NCBI GenBank assembly: GCA_034190875.2
Contig: CM067355.1
Coordinates: forward strand, 33,611,314 to 33,675,313
DNA length: 64,000 nt
Reading direction: 5' to 3'
Source: Urechis unicinctus
Taxonomy: Eukaryota > Annelida > Polychaeta > Xenopneusta > Urechidae
Below, piece after piece: positions 48,601 through 60,339 of this stretch. Every line of letters begins with the position of its first letter. Within the stretch, counting starts at the first letter, position 1. The translations under genes and the position numbers were made by a program. Below the pieces are notes generated by a model. It was not told where the DNA came from. It did no database searches and saw nothing but the letters and a program-made list of their open reading frames with translations.

Positions 48601-51600
48601 CCCAGGTTCATTTAGGTACAAAAACAGACGCTCCACGTCACAGACGATATCGTTACCATGGCTAGAAAAGTCCGTAACACAATCGCAAAGATAACACTTT
48701 GAAACAAGAAGTGACTCACAAACAGAAGTTATCCTGGCCGCAGAAGTAGGGAATCAACACAAAGTAATCTGTCACGTGATTACACAGGAGTCTTCGCTCC
48801 AGTACACACTCGTCAAATGTCTACAGAAAACAGCGTAACCGGCATTAAATAATGACAGCTCCCTTAGATGAATGCTAATTGATAGTAAAAATGATCGAAT
48901 TAATGAATGAATGAATGATTGAACGGATGGTTGAATGAACAAACGAATGAATAAACGAAAGGACGAACGGATGGTTGAATGAATGAACGAAGTAAATAAT
49001 AAATGAATGAATAAATAAATGAATGGAAGAATAAATGGACGAATGAATGAGACGGCTTACACTATTGAGTCGGGATATTGTTTCTTCCAATTCTTCAGAG
49101 TCCATTTCGGGCGAGAGCAGGTTCCAGATCTTGGGATGCCGCCGTCGCTTGATCCGGTAGTAGAAGCCGGACATAAAACGCTCCATTGGATCTCTGATGA
49201 TGTTCATATACATAGGCTGTGGAGATCCGAACCTGCACAAGAGGTCATAGTGAGAAACAGACTACCCTGAACCAGCGATAACGATTTGAACTAGATAACC
49301 CTGAACAAGAGGTCACGGTGAGAACTAGATTACCCTGAACAAGAGGTCACGATGAGAACTAGATTACCCTGAACAAGAGGTCACGGTGGGAAATAGATTA
49401 CCCTGAACAAAGGTCATGGTGAGAAATAGATTACCCTGAATAAGAGGTCACGGTGAGAACTAGATTACGGACAGTGAATAAAGTGAATAAATGTAAACAT
49501 TACACGACGTTCATTGTTTGAAATGTTGTCATAATTATGAGATGGGCAGATTTGGCGGGTGAATAACATGACATCATGAGAAATCTAACAGTAACAACAG
49601 GATTCAGTGAAAAGCCACATTATCTATTTTTAGCACAGTCCATATATAATCAGACTTACCTTGTGAAGTTAATATAATGGATATGCCTGTTGTAAACAAG
49701 AGGGGTCTGTCGCTCCATCACGTCATCTACAACCCTTCTCTGACAGGCGAATGATTTGTAGATGAATGTTATACTTCATATAGTAAAATGACGCTTGATA
49801 TATATTCATGGAAATCGACAATTTGAATGTTTGGTATATAAATTCTACCTGTTCTTTCCGGCTGAGATGTTTGGCTCCATGTGTATAGTTAATGGAGACT
49901 TTGTAGGAGAAGTCGTTCACTTCCTTCATAGCGCTGATCATGGCGTGAATAGACGTACTGCCGCATTTGGGCACGCGGTTAAAGAAGAGGATCGTCGACG
50001 AGTTGACAACTGGACATGGATCCAAGGAAAGAAACAGGCTATAGTGAAACAATGGACAGGGATCCAAGGAAAGAAACAGGCTATAGTGAAACAATGGACA
50101 GGGATCCAAGGAAAGAAACAGGCTATAGTGAAACAATGAGTGGATCCTATGAGCTGATTATGATGATGGAAAGAGTGAGAAGATGCGAAGAATGAGATGG
50201 AGAGTTTGAGAAGATGCGAAAAATGAGATGGAGAGAGTGAGAAGATGCGAAGAATGAGTTGCGATGGAGAGAGTGAGAAGATGCGAAGAATGAGATGGAG
50301 AGAGTGAGAAGATGCAAAGAATGAGTTGCGATGGAGAGAGTGAGTTGTGATGGAGTGAGTTATGATTGAGAGAGAGTTTTGATGGATAGAATGAGTTGTG
50401 ATGGAGAGCGTGAGTTGTGATGGAGGGAGTGAGTTGTGGTGGAGGGAGTGAGTTGTGATTGAGAGAGAGAGTTATGATTGAGAGAGTTATGATTGATTGA
50501 GAGAGTTGTGATGGAGAGAGTGAGAAGATGCGAAGAATGAGTTGCGATGGAGAGAGTGAGAAGATGCGAAGAATGAGTTGCGATGGAGAGAGTGAGAAGA
50601 TGCGAAGAATGAGTTGCGATGGAGAGAGTGAGAAGATGCGAAGAATGAGTTGCGATGGAGAGAGTGAGAAGATGCAAAGAATGAGTTGCGATGGAGAGAG
50701 TGAGAAGATGCGAAGAATGAGATGGAGAGAGTGAGAAGATGTGAAGAATGAGTTGCGATGGAGAGAGTGAGTTGTGATGGAGTGAGTTATGATTGAGAGA
50801 GAGAGTTTTGATGGATAGAGTGAGTTGTGATGGAGAGCGTGAGTTGTGATAGAGTGAGTGAGTTGTGATGGAGGGAGTGAGTTGTGATTGAGAGAGAGAG
50901 TTATGATGGAGAGAGTGAGAAGATGCGAAGAATGTGTTGCGATGGAGAGAGTGAGAAGATGCGAAGAATGTGTTGCGATGGAGAGAGTGAGAAGATGCGA
51001 AGAATGTGTTGCGATGGAGAGAGTGAGAAGAGGCGAAGAATGAGTTGCGATGGAGAGAGTGAGAAGATACGAAGAATGTGTTGCGATGGATGGAGAGAGT
51101 GAGAAGATACGAAGAATGTGTTGCGATGGAGAGAGTGAGTTGTTATGGAGTGAGTTATGATTGAGAGAGAGATTTTTGAGGGATAGAGTGAGTTGTGATG
51201 GATAGCGTGAGTTGTGATGGAGGGAGTGAGTTATGATTGAGAGAAAGAGTTATGATTGAGAGAGACAATCATGTTAGGGTACAGTGGATGGGGACTATTA
51301 TGGGGTACAGTGGATGGGGACTATGATGGGGTACAGTGGATGGGGACTATGATGGGGTACAGTGGATGTAGACTATGTTGGGGTACAGTGGATGGGGACT
51401 ATGTTGGGGTACAGTGGATGGGGACTATGTTGGGGTACAGTGGATGGGGACTATGTTGGGGTACAGTGGATGGGGACTATGTTGGGTACAGTGGATGTAG
51501 ACTATGTTTGGGGTACAGTGGATGTTGGGGACTATGTTGGGGTACAGTGGATGGGGACTATGATGGGGTACAGTGGATGGGGACTATGTTGGGGTACAGT

Positions 51601-53791
51601 GGATGGGGACTATGATGGGGTACAGTGGATGGGGACTATGATGGGGTACAGTGGATGGGGACTAGTTGGGGACAGTGGATGGGGACTATGTTGGGGTACA
51701 GTGGATGGGGACTATGTGGGGTACAGTGGATGGGGACTATGTCGGGGTACAGTGGATGGGACTATGTTGGGGTACAGTGGATGGGGACTATGTTGGGGTA
51801 CAGTGGATGGGGACTATGATGGGGTACAGTGGATGGGGACTATGGGGTGGGGTGGGGAGGGGTACAGTGGATGGGGACTATACAGTGGATGGGACTATGT
51901 TGGGTACAGTGGATGGGACTATGTTGGGGTACAGTGGATGGGGACTATGTTGGGGTATGGGATGGGGACTATGTTGGGGTACAGTGGATGGGGTATGTAC
52001 AGTGTATGGGGTACAGTGGATGGGGACTATGTTGGGGTACAGTGGATGGGGACTATATGTGTGGGGTACAGTGGATGGGGACTATGTTGGGGTACAGTGG
52101 ATGGGGACTATTATGGGGTACAGTGGATGGGGACTATGTTGGGGTACAGTGGATGGGGACTATGGGGTGGATGGGGGGGTACAGTGGATGGGGACTATGT
52201 TGGGGTACAGTGGATGGGGGTTGGGGTACAGTGGATGGGGACTATGTTGGGGTACAGTGGATGGGGACTATGATGGGGTACAGTGGATGGGGACTATGAT
52301 GGGGTACAGTGGATGGGGACTATGTTGGGGTACAGTGGATGGGGACTATGTTGGGGTACAGTGGATGGGGACTATGTTGGGGTACAGTGGATGGGGACTA
52401 TGTTGGGGTACAGTGGATGGGGACTATGTTGGGGTACAGTGGATGGGGACTATGTTGGGGTACAGTGGATGGGGACTATGACTGGGGTACAGTGGATGGG
52501 GACTATGTTGGGGTACAGTGGATGGGGACTGGGGTTTGTGTGGATGGGGTACAGTGGATGGGGACTATGATGGGGTACAATGGATGGGGACATGATGGGG
52601 TGGATGGGGACTATGATGGGGTACAGTGGATGGGGACTATGTTGGGGTACAGTGGATGGGGACTATGTTGGGGTACAGTATGGGGTACAGTGGATGGGGA
52701 CTATGTTGGGGTACAGTGGATGGGGACTATGTTGGGGTACAGTGGATGGGGACTATGTTGGGGTACAGTGGATGGGGACTATGTTGGGGTACAGTGGATG
52801 GGGGACTATGTTGGGGGGTACAGTGGATGGGGACTATGTTGGGGTACAGTGGATGGGGACTATGTTGGGGTACAGTGGATGGGGACTATGTTGGGGTACA
52901 GTGGATGGGGACTATGTTGGGGTACAGTGGATGGGGACTATGTTGGGGTACAGTGGATGGGGACTATGTTGGGGTACAGTGGATGGGGACTATGTTGGGG
53001 TACAGTGGATGGGGACTATGTTGGGGTACAGTGGACAGTGGGGGACTATGTTGGGGTACAGTGGATGGGGACTATGTTGGGGTACAGTGGATGGGGACTA
53101 TGGGGTACAGTGGATGGGGTACAGTGGGGATGGGGGACTATTTGGGGTACAGTGGATGGGGACTATGTTGGGGTACAGTGGATGGGGACTATGTTGGGGT
53201 ACAGTGGATGGGGACTATTATGGGGTACAGTGGATGGGGACTATGTTGGGGTACAGTGGATGGGGACTATGACTAGATTACAGTGGATGGGTACAGTGGA
53301 TGGGGACTATGTTGGGGTACAGCGGATGGGGACTATGATGGGGTACAGTGGATGGGGACTATGATGGGGTACACTGGATGGGGACTATGATGGGGTACAG
53401 TGGATGGGGACTATGATGGGGTACAGTGGATGGGGACTATGATGGGATACAGTGGATGGGGACTATGAAGGGATACAGTGATTATATGCACACTACCGGG
53501 CAAAGGGAAGAGGACGTTTCCGCCATAGGCCGCTATGTGAGTGTCCGTTGAAGTTTCTTGAACAGCTTTTTCCACTTGGACCTCTTCATAACGTGTTGTA
53601 GGATGTATTCGAATCTGACCCATCCTGTGCCTCAGACTGTTGTTCCCAGGAACGATGGGCGACTCGTTGAGTTTGACTTGCTCCATGTAAAAGCGCACCT
53701 GCTGAGTCTTGATCAGTGTCATATATAATCCCATGCAGACTAAGGTTGAGAGGGCGGCGATTAGCCCGGCTTTACTTTTCCAGTGGAGCAT
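45698..53791 (-). CDS. UST-like: Uronyl/heparan 2-O-sulfotransferase (UST-like), 7 exons
   Basis: Golgi type II enzyme predicted to move sulfate from PAPS to the 2-OH of uronic acid in glycosaminoglycans. Exons: 53791-53497, 50009-49849, 49739-49660, 49232-49061, 48820-48720, 46345-46188, 45873-45698. The lengths sum to 1143 nt, giving 380 residues, and all six junctions keep frame with GT/AG borders (phases 1,0,2,0,2,1). Residues 8-27 form a signal anchor (AGLIAALSTLVCMGLYMTLI); N-glycosylation sites lie at NES 42 and NNS 50. The 5'-PSB motif NRVPKCGSTS is at 109-118; RHIHYINFTRFG at 170-181 holds the likely catalytic His; the 3'-PSB motif IIRDPMERFMSGFYY starts at 190; IPYFCGQ is at 259-265; LVGLTED and YEFYNFAKQHF are in the C-terminal part. 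Length and the RH.H...F.RFG, IPYFCGQ and YEFY motifs favour UST/pipe over HS2ST. It reads as intact; introns are minisatellite-rich. Confidence 0.92.
46860..47530. repeat. ~50-bp minisatellite in UST intron 5
   Basis: About 13 units carrying ACTTGTCAATAGTGTCTGAC, CCTTACTTCATTTTCTTCCT and CACCACAGGG, some truncated. On the gene strand each carries GAAGTAAGGG, a donor-like string. Confidence 0.93.
49275..49465. repeat. ~34-bp minisatellite in UST intron 3
   Basis: About five units carrying GAACTAGATTACCCTGAACA and AGAGGTCACGGT, beginning about 40 bp upstream of the exon 4 acceptor. Confidence 0.9.
50018..50140. repeat. 41-bp triplication at the UST exon 2 acceptor
   Basis: Three units with GGATCCAAGGAAAGAAACAG and GCTATAGTGAAACAATGGAC. 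On the gene strand this triplicates the pyrimidine tract (CTGTTTCTTTCCTTGGATCC) before exon 2; only the copy next to the exon has the CAG at 50,010-50,012. Confidence 0.9.
50160..51265. repeat. ~36-bp GA-rich minisatellite in UST intron 1
   Basis: Units such as GAGAGAGTGAGAAGATGCGA plus AGAATGAGTTGCGATG, mixed with GAGTTGTGATGGAG variants. A higher-order block near 50,200-50,460 recurs at about 50,700-50,900 and 51,120-51,250. Confidence 0.93.
51275..53480. repeat. 26-bp minisatellite, about 84 units, in UST intron 1
   Basis: Units carry GGGGTACAGTGGATGGGGAC plus TATGTT, with TATGAT variants and occasional short units. It ends about 17 bp from the exon 1 donor. All three plus-strand frames are stop-free because 78 nt (three units) lacks stops in every frame, so the long VQWMGTMLGYSGWGL-type frames are not genes. 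Confidence 0.97.
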
Positions 53792-53884
53792 TGTCGTGCA
53801 AGAGAGAAACAGGCCACACGGAGGAATCCTGTTACAGAGCAGACATGCTTCAACAACAGAGAGTAAGCTGCACAGTGAAGCTAT

Positions 53885-54655
53885 AAAGTGAGTGAATGAA
53901 GCCATAACCACAGTGAATGAAGCTATAACCACAGTGACTGAATCTATAAAGTGAGTGAACGAAACCATAACCACAGTGAATGAAGCTATAACCACAGTGA
54001 ATGAAGCTATAAAGTGAGTGGATGGAGCTATAAAGAGAGTGAATGAAGCCATAACCACAGTGAATATAGCTATAACCACAGTGAATGAAGTTATAAAGAG
54101 AGTGAATGAAGCTTTAAAGTGAGTGAATGAAACTTTTAAGTGAGTGAATGAAGCAATAACCACAGTGAATGAAGCTATAAAGTGAGTGAGTGAAGCTATA
54201 ACCGCAGTGAGTGAAGCTATAATTAGATACACGATGATTGAAGCTATAAAGTGAGTGAATGAAGCCATAACCACAGGGAATGAAGCTATAACCAGAGTGA
54301 ATTAAGTTGTAACCAGAGTGAGAAGCTATAACCACAGCGAATGAAGCTATTAATTGAGTGAATAAAGCTATAACCACAGTGAATGAAGATATAACCACAG
54401 TGAATGTAACTATAAAGAGAAAGTGAAAAAAGCTAGATACACAGTGAATGAAGCTATAATCACCGTGAGTGAACGAGAGTGGGAAAAGCTAGATACATAG
54501 TCATTGAAGCTATACCCATCATGAACGAAGCTATAAACACCATGAGCGAAGCAATAACCACAGTGGGAAAAGTTATCACTGGTAAGAAAAGCTATAACCA
54601 TCGTGAGTGAAGCAATAACCACAGTGGGAAAAGTTATCACTGGTAAGAAAAGTTA
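53885..54655. repeat. 21-bp minisatellite upstream of UST exon 1
   Basis: Units of GTGAATGAAGCTATAACCAC plus A, with AAGTGAGTGAATGAAGCTAT variants, about 35 units. It begins about 95 bp 5' of the UST start codon on the gene strand and may lie in the 5' UTR or promoter. Confidence 0.93.
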
Positions 54656-54774
54656 TAGCCATTTGACTAACCGTGATACGTTATCCATCACTTCATGGTT
54701 GAAACATATTTGTCACGAAGACCTGGGAGCTTTCTCTTCTTAAAGCCACAACATTAATATCTGCAATGAAACGA

Positions 54775-55500
54775 AACAAAACAAAAATTGTTTGGAATGC
54801 ACCATAACACTTGAAATCTACCAGTGTTTGGAATGCACCATAGCGCTTGAAATCTGTTGTAGTGCTTGGAATGCACCATAATGCTTGAAATCTACCACAG
54901 TGTTAGAATTCTACCATACTGTTTTGAATGCACCATTACGCTTGAAATCTACCATTGTGTTTGGCATACACCATAAACGAGCTATAGTTGGACAAATGTG
55001 CTTGAAATGTACCATATAGTGTTTGCAATGTTCCGTGCATTTTGGACTGACTTTTCTTCATAAATAAAAATCTCCGAGTCGTTGTCCTTAACATCTTTAA
55101 CATCTGTTATCTATGCGGGATACATATTGTGTGGCAAAAGGATTGATGAGATGCAGATTAACTCTTGGTCTATCCAAAACAAAATGTCACAACGAATTCC
55201 AGCATAAAATGAACAACGGTTTAGGAAGCGTGCATGTTGGCTTTCAATTAGGATTCACCCACCCACCCTGCTACTCCATAGTAATGGCTCTGCTTCTACA
55301 AACCACCACCTAACGACGCCCCACCCACCCTGCTACTCCCAAACCACCTGCTGCTGCTGAAAACCACCCCCTAACGACGCCCCACTCACCCACTATCGTC
55401 AGCTACAGGCTCTGCTGCTGCTGCTGCAAACCACCCCCTAACGACGCCCCACCCACGACATGCCATGACTTAGTGGTGTCCCAAGCACCCAGCACCCCCC
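54775..55500. repeat. Two further degenerate tandem repeats
   Basis: 54,790-55,020: ~38-bp units with GGAATGCACCATAACGCTTG and AAATCTACCA. 55,255-55,460: about three units with CTGCTGCTGCAAACCACCCC and CTAACGACGCCCCACCCACC. No gene. Confidence 0.8.
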
Positions 55501-57030
55501 CACCCCATCCCACGAGAGTGGGAAACCTATACACATGAAGCATAACCCATCGCGACCCTACCACCCCACGAAATAGAAAATAACCCCCCAGTGTTCACCA
55601 TAACACACCAATAACTGTTAGAACCAAAATACCCACAGTCGTGAAAAATAACCACCACGTGTTTGGAAAAGTATATCATTTGTCACCGAACAATCCAAAA
55701 TGACCCACGTCACGAACATTTGGGAGCAACATCTTCTAGCGGAAACAGCGTCAACCGGCGCTCAGCTTCAGTCCGTAAACATTCACGAGAATGGTCGTCA
55801 TCATTGAGCGCCTCTCTTGAACTGAACATACAGTGAGATGCCATCTGCAGCGTGCAACATCCGAGTCCGCAGAAGCCATTTGAACGACACATCAAACGCT
55901 CATACGGAAGCTCGGTTTGAACTGGCCATACCTTGAAATACCGGTTTGGTTTGCCACCATCTTGGCGCTATCGGAAGCCTACAAATGGGGAAATGAAGTG
56001 TCATACCAATCATGCCATATCAATTGATTCTACCATAAATATGGTTTCCAATGAAGTTATCGGGGCTATGATACGTCTCTTGGAATGAAGTTTTACGATA
56101 CATATTCTTGTAGTTGTGAATCTAATGCGGGTCTTGGGGAAATGCTAGAATTAAACCTTCCTAAATTTGTAAATGTTACCTGTAGGAATTGGTAAATGTT
56201 ACCTGTAGGAATTGGTAAATGTTACCTGTAGGAATTGGTAAATGTTACCTGTAGGAATTGGTAAACTCGTCACAAGAAGGCTGTTATGGTCAACGATAGA
56301 GGCAAGTCTGCCTGACGATCACTGTGTTTGCACGGAATCCGTATATCCGCTGTGATTAACCTTTAAACTGGTATTCTGACTAGCTTGAGTTGAGCTGCTT
56401 CAAAGCACACGAGAATACAAATTGAGATTGGATCGCCTCCATCCTAGACTCGTTGGCTCGATGATACGAGGTCAACTTCTCTTCTGGCGTGATTTTACGA
56501 GAATAATTCGTGACAATTGCAGGTTGGTGATTGAGTGATTTTACGTTCATTCGTCATGTATACGAGATTGGAAAATCTTTAACTGGCGTTGCTCGATGAT
56601 ACGAGGAAAATTCTCTTCTGGCGTGTTGGTGAATTCGTGACAATTGATTTTGCAACATCGGTGTGATTTTTAACATCCGATTACCAACGTAGTTCAATCC
56701 AACATCGATGTTAAAATCACTCCTTTGCTCAACCTGTTTGGACGACGTCTCCCCCATCACCGACGCGATATCACCTCGTAGATGAAAGCGTTTCCGAGCG
56801 CCATCTGTCGGGGGTATTTAAGGTCGGCAAAAGAAAATGTTGCCACAATGAAAGTTTCCTGTAGTTTGTAAGCGTTCCCAACACTAAGACAGGATGACAA
56901 CTGAGTCATTTTACTGTACAACAACGGAAACAAACTAAAGCAAACATTTCTACTAAAGCTTGTGTATAGACTGGCTCACAGATTGGTAAAACGTCAAAAG
57001 GCACGTACTACTGGCTCACATTTCTACTTG
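55500..57030. other. Gene-free stretch with short duplications
   Basis: 56,165-56,265 has five units of a 23-bp repeat (GGTAAATGTTACCTGTAGGA plus ATT). 56,455-56,540 and 56,590-56,660 are diverged duplicates (CTCGATGATACGAGG, TTCTCTTCTGGCGTG, AATTCGTGACAATTG). The CTGTCGGGGGTATTTAAGG near 56,805 is promoter-like but has no attached gene that I can see. Confidence 0.5.
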
Positions 57031-57800
57031 GAATTCTCAAAGGATGTTACTAAAATGATAGACATCGGGCATCCTGTAGATGTCATTTATTTGGACTTAC
57101 ACCCAGCGGTTAGTTAGAAGATACAGTGAGTGATAAGTGGCTTAGAATCAGATTCGACAAGTGTTGTAAGTGGCATCCCCTAGTGGTCGTTGCTGGAGCC
57201 CGTTCTCTTCGTATTCGACATGGATGACCCAGATACAGCTGTTAACAAAATGTTAAAGGCATTTGCAGATGACACCGTCATTAAACTGTTGAGTGAGGAC
57301 GAAAAGCCAGGTTCATAACTTACAACAGAGATGGCATAGCGTCTTAGGCGAGGGATATGATTCGCATTGCTTTTTAGCCTAAACAAACGTAAAGCACTTT
57401 TAATGGGACAAACAGACGAATTTAGAGGCGGTATCAGAGCAATGGGTTTTAGGTGCCATGGTTGAGCAGTCATCCAAGTCAAGCAAACAACGCAGCGCAG
57501 CAGCCGAGAGAGTTTTTGGAATGACCAGTAGACAGGTCACTAGTCGCTCTAGCGGATATATTATCAAACTAAACAAGACACTTGTTACATCCCATTTAGA
57601 ATACGCGAGGTCACCGTAACTTCAACATGGCTCAGACATATAAGATAGAGTTCAGAGGTGAGCGACAAAGTTAGTGACCAGTACGTCGGATTTAAGTCAC
57701 GAACGAAGATTATTCCGCAGCTCTGTTAGTTTCAGACAAATTTTAACAGACCCACTGAACTATTGCCGGTGTCAAAGCAATATTTTGTGATCGTTTTACA
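57030..57800 (+). mobile_element. LINE reverse-transcriptase relic (CR1/jockey-like)
   Basis: Decayed RT domain on the plus strand: VIYLDLHPAVS (motif A region), a GIP.WSLLEPVLFVFDMDD stretch (the SGVPQGSVLGP motif region), KAFADDTVIKLL (the catalytic FADD box), then KRKALLMGQT and, in other frames, the thumb-like TLVTSHLEYAR and RVQR.ATKLV. Several stops and frame changes interrupt it. The 5' end and the endonuclease are absent. Confidence 0.75.
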
Positions 57801-58128
57801 GATAATTAGCAATCGATCCATGTGTGCTGTTATTTTAACGGTCATCACCAGCCCAGTAAGCACCACAGACGGTATTAACTGATGTGAATGCAGAATGGTT
57901 CGTCAGAACTAGTTGGCTTAATTTTGTCAGTTGTCTGTGATCCAACTACTGGACGTGGCTCGAGTTGGCGCTTTTGGTATCTTAACAGGCCAAATATCAC
58001 AAGTTGGCTTTTGAAAATATGTTTGAATAAGAACTGTATCCACTAAAAGTGAGATACAGTTCAATATCATCATCAACAATTGTCAACAATAATGACTCCA
58101 ATGAATTAACTGTGAATCGGAACACTTA

Positions 58129-58702
58129 AAGAGACTGTTCAGCCCCATTTTAGGCAAGCAGGGATCATCTCGTTATTACATTACTACGATTAACGCAGAC
58201 GTAAGTAATAACATCTTCTAATTTGTGCCGCAAAGTTTCCATGATGGAAATTACGTTGATAAGTTTTTAACGTTATCATTTGACTGGAAATGTTCATGAT
58301 CTACGGTGGAAATCTGTTTTATTCAATTATGTCGTTCCATCGATAGTGGTGCCTCCCTAAAACCATGAAACACACGAATGTTAGCTGTAAATCATAACGC
58401 GCTCTGAATTTACTTCACTATCGATGTGTATTCTTCCACTTTAGTAACATAATGTAGATTTCATAAAATCTTCACTCATTCAAGATGTGGGCATCAATGT
58501 GCACACATTAGACCGACAAGCAGGAAGGGTAATGTCCGACAACATAAATGGCGACAGCCGAAGTAAGGATCTTTTTTTCTGAGACCACAGCGCCGCGTAG
58601 CGACTGAAAGTCTGAAAACTTAACATTTTTGGTTTCCAAGGTGCGGTTGCCAAGCAGCTTGCTAGGCAAGCTCGTTCCAAATATGGGGCTGAACAGTCTC
58701 TT
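58129..58702. mobile_element. 574-bp MITE with 20-bp terminal inverted repeats and TA flanks
   Basis: Left end AAGAGACTGTTCAGCCCCAT (58,129-58,148); right end is its exact reverse complement (58,683-58,702). Each is flanked by TA (58,127-58,128 and 58,703-58,704), as expected for a Tc1/mariner-type target duplication. There is no transposase. Minus-strand open frames inside and next to it match nothing I know. Confidence 0.75.
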
Positions 58703-58709
58703 TATGTTC

Positions 58710-59810
58710 GTCAGCGTCAGAACAGACTGTTGTTATATTGTATGACTGCGACAGTGGTTTCCTCTCATAACCGATGTGCAGATATTCCAGTATTTCCGCT
58801 TCATGACAGGAGTTTAAGTTCCGGATGAACCTTTCCATGTCAAAGGAACCTGACCAACATTTCATACAAGATTCTTCAAACTAGAGGAATACGATGAACG
58901 CAACTTACATTGTTAATGGTAGGCCGATTTGTTCGCTTGTTATTGCGTTGTTATATGTGACTGATCACCTGAGTCTCTATAAATGCTTCTTAAGAGCACC
59001 AAGCTGGTCATGTTGGGTCCTCTACCTTCAAGAACCACGCAGGCGAGTTTTGATGTTACCACACCTTATCGCATGGCACCCTACTCTCAGCCAATCAGAG
59101 CTCGAGAAAAAGCTCGGTCTTTTTCCCATATCGCCTCAAACGCACAGTTTGCCGTGCGATAACTGCGAAATTCTAACACCTGCCGAGCCGTGTCTACTGC
59201 GCTACACTGTTGCTAGCATCAAACAACGACAAAGTGTGCGGAGCACAGATTGCCGGAGTTGGGAAGGTTCTGCAAGTCTCACACATCAAAAATCGAAGCA
59301 TATTCTAATCAGGAACACTCAAATCCCTCTCAAAATCACTGGCGTAGAAAAAAAATATATCTCCGAGATCTCCTATAGTTGAAACCATCATGACAGGCAG
59401 CTGAGGCCGAATGGGGGATTAAGGGACTATCTCTTATATTTACAGGTCCATGGCAGATACCTTACATAACATAGGTTCACGCTAATTATCATTATTAGGA
59501 GACAGCGTCGTGCGCTTGATTATCGCGTGTAGGTGCCATCGCGATAAGAATGTTATCGCGTGGTCAAGCGGATGATACGGGAAACGACACTGGGACGCTC
59601 CGCGTCCTCGTGTTCTTTCCCCTCATCACCCACGTGACCACGCGATAACCAACACATAACTCGCGTTACACACCGCTGGAAAGTTTAACGTTCGACCCTA
59701 TTTTCATTTTGCAGCGATGCTTGCGGAATTGGTTTAGGTGCAAAGTATCCCGATGAAAAGACACTTATCTCAATTAAGAAATTGTGTGAAGTTTCAATGA
59801 GGCTGAGAGG
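58710..59810. other. No gene recognised; contains a large palindrome
   Basis: The 162-residue plus frame 58,894-59,382 has no recognisable domain or splice context. 59,552-59,649 is described separately. A CCAATCAGAGCTCGAG string near 59,090 is promoter-like by itself only. Confidence 0.4.
59552..59649. other. 98-bp imperfect palindrome (foldback)
   Basis: Arms start with GTTATCGCGTGGTCA and end with its exact complement TGACCACGCGATAAC. The inner arms (GATGATACGGGAAACGACAC and its diverged complement) also pair, leaving almost no loop. TTATCGCG strings also lie outside it near 59,518-59,550. Confidence 0.85.
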
Positions 59811-59811
59811 T

Positions 59812-60330
59812 ACAGTGGGGAATATGATGGGATACAGTGGATGGGGACTATAATGGGGTACAGTGGATGGGGACTATGTTGGGGTACAGTGGATGGGGAC
59901 TATGTTGGGGTACAGTGGATGGGGACTATTATGAGGTACGGTGGATGGGGACTATGATGGGGTACAGTGGATGGGGACTATGATTGGGTACAGTGGATGG
60001 GGACTATGTTGGAGTACAGTGGATGGGGACTATGTTGGGGTACAGTGGGGACTATGATGGGGTACAGTGGATGGGGACTATGATGGGGTACAGTGGATGG
60101 GGACTATTATGAGGTACGGTTGGATGGGGACAGGAGGGGTTACACGTCGCCCTATAGTCTACGGATGGGGACTACACAAAGGTTGTGACCCAGTGGATTG
60201 CGGGACTATGGTTGTGGTACACCCTTCGGTCCATGGGGACTATGTTGGAGTACAGTGGATGGGGACTATGTTGGGGTACAGTGGGGACTATGATGGGGTA
60301 CAGTGGATGGGGACTTTGATGGGGTTTGCT
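59812..60330. repeat. Second 26-bp minisatellite array
   Basis: About 18 units of the same TACAGTGGATGGGGACTATG repeat as in UST intron 1, 6.3 kb away and in the same orientation. It is interrupted at 60,120-60,230 by scrambled, unit-like sequence. Confidence 0.95.
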
Positions 60331-60339
60331 CAGTTATCT

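Noticed and set aside
51275-53480. Very long plus-strand open frames (up to 351 codons, VQWMGTMLGYSGWGL repeats)
   Set aside because: They arise because a 26-bp tandem unit is stop-free in all three frames. They lie inside an intron of the minus-strand sulfotransferase gene, and no splice or start context supports them.
58894-59382. 162-residue plus-strand frame
   Set aside because: It is the longest non-repeat single frame in its region, but has no domain, signal peptide, biased composition or splice context. It could be chance; a protein search would decide.
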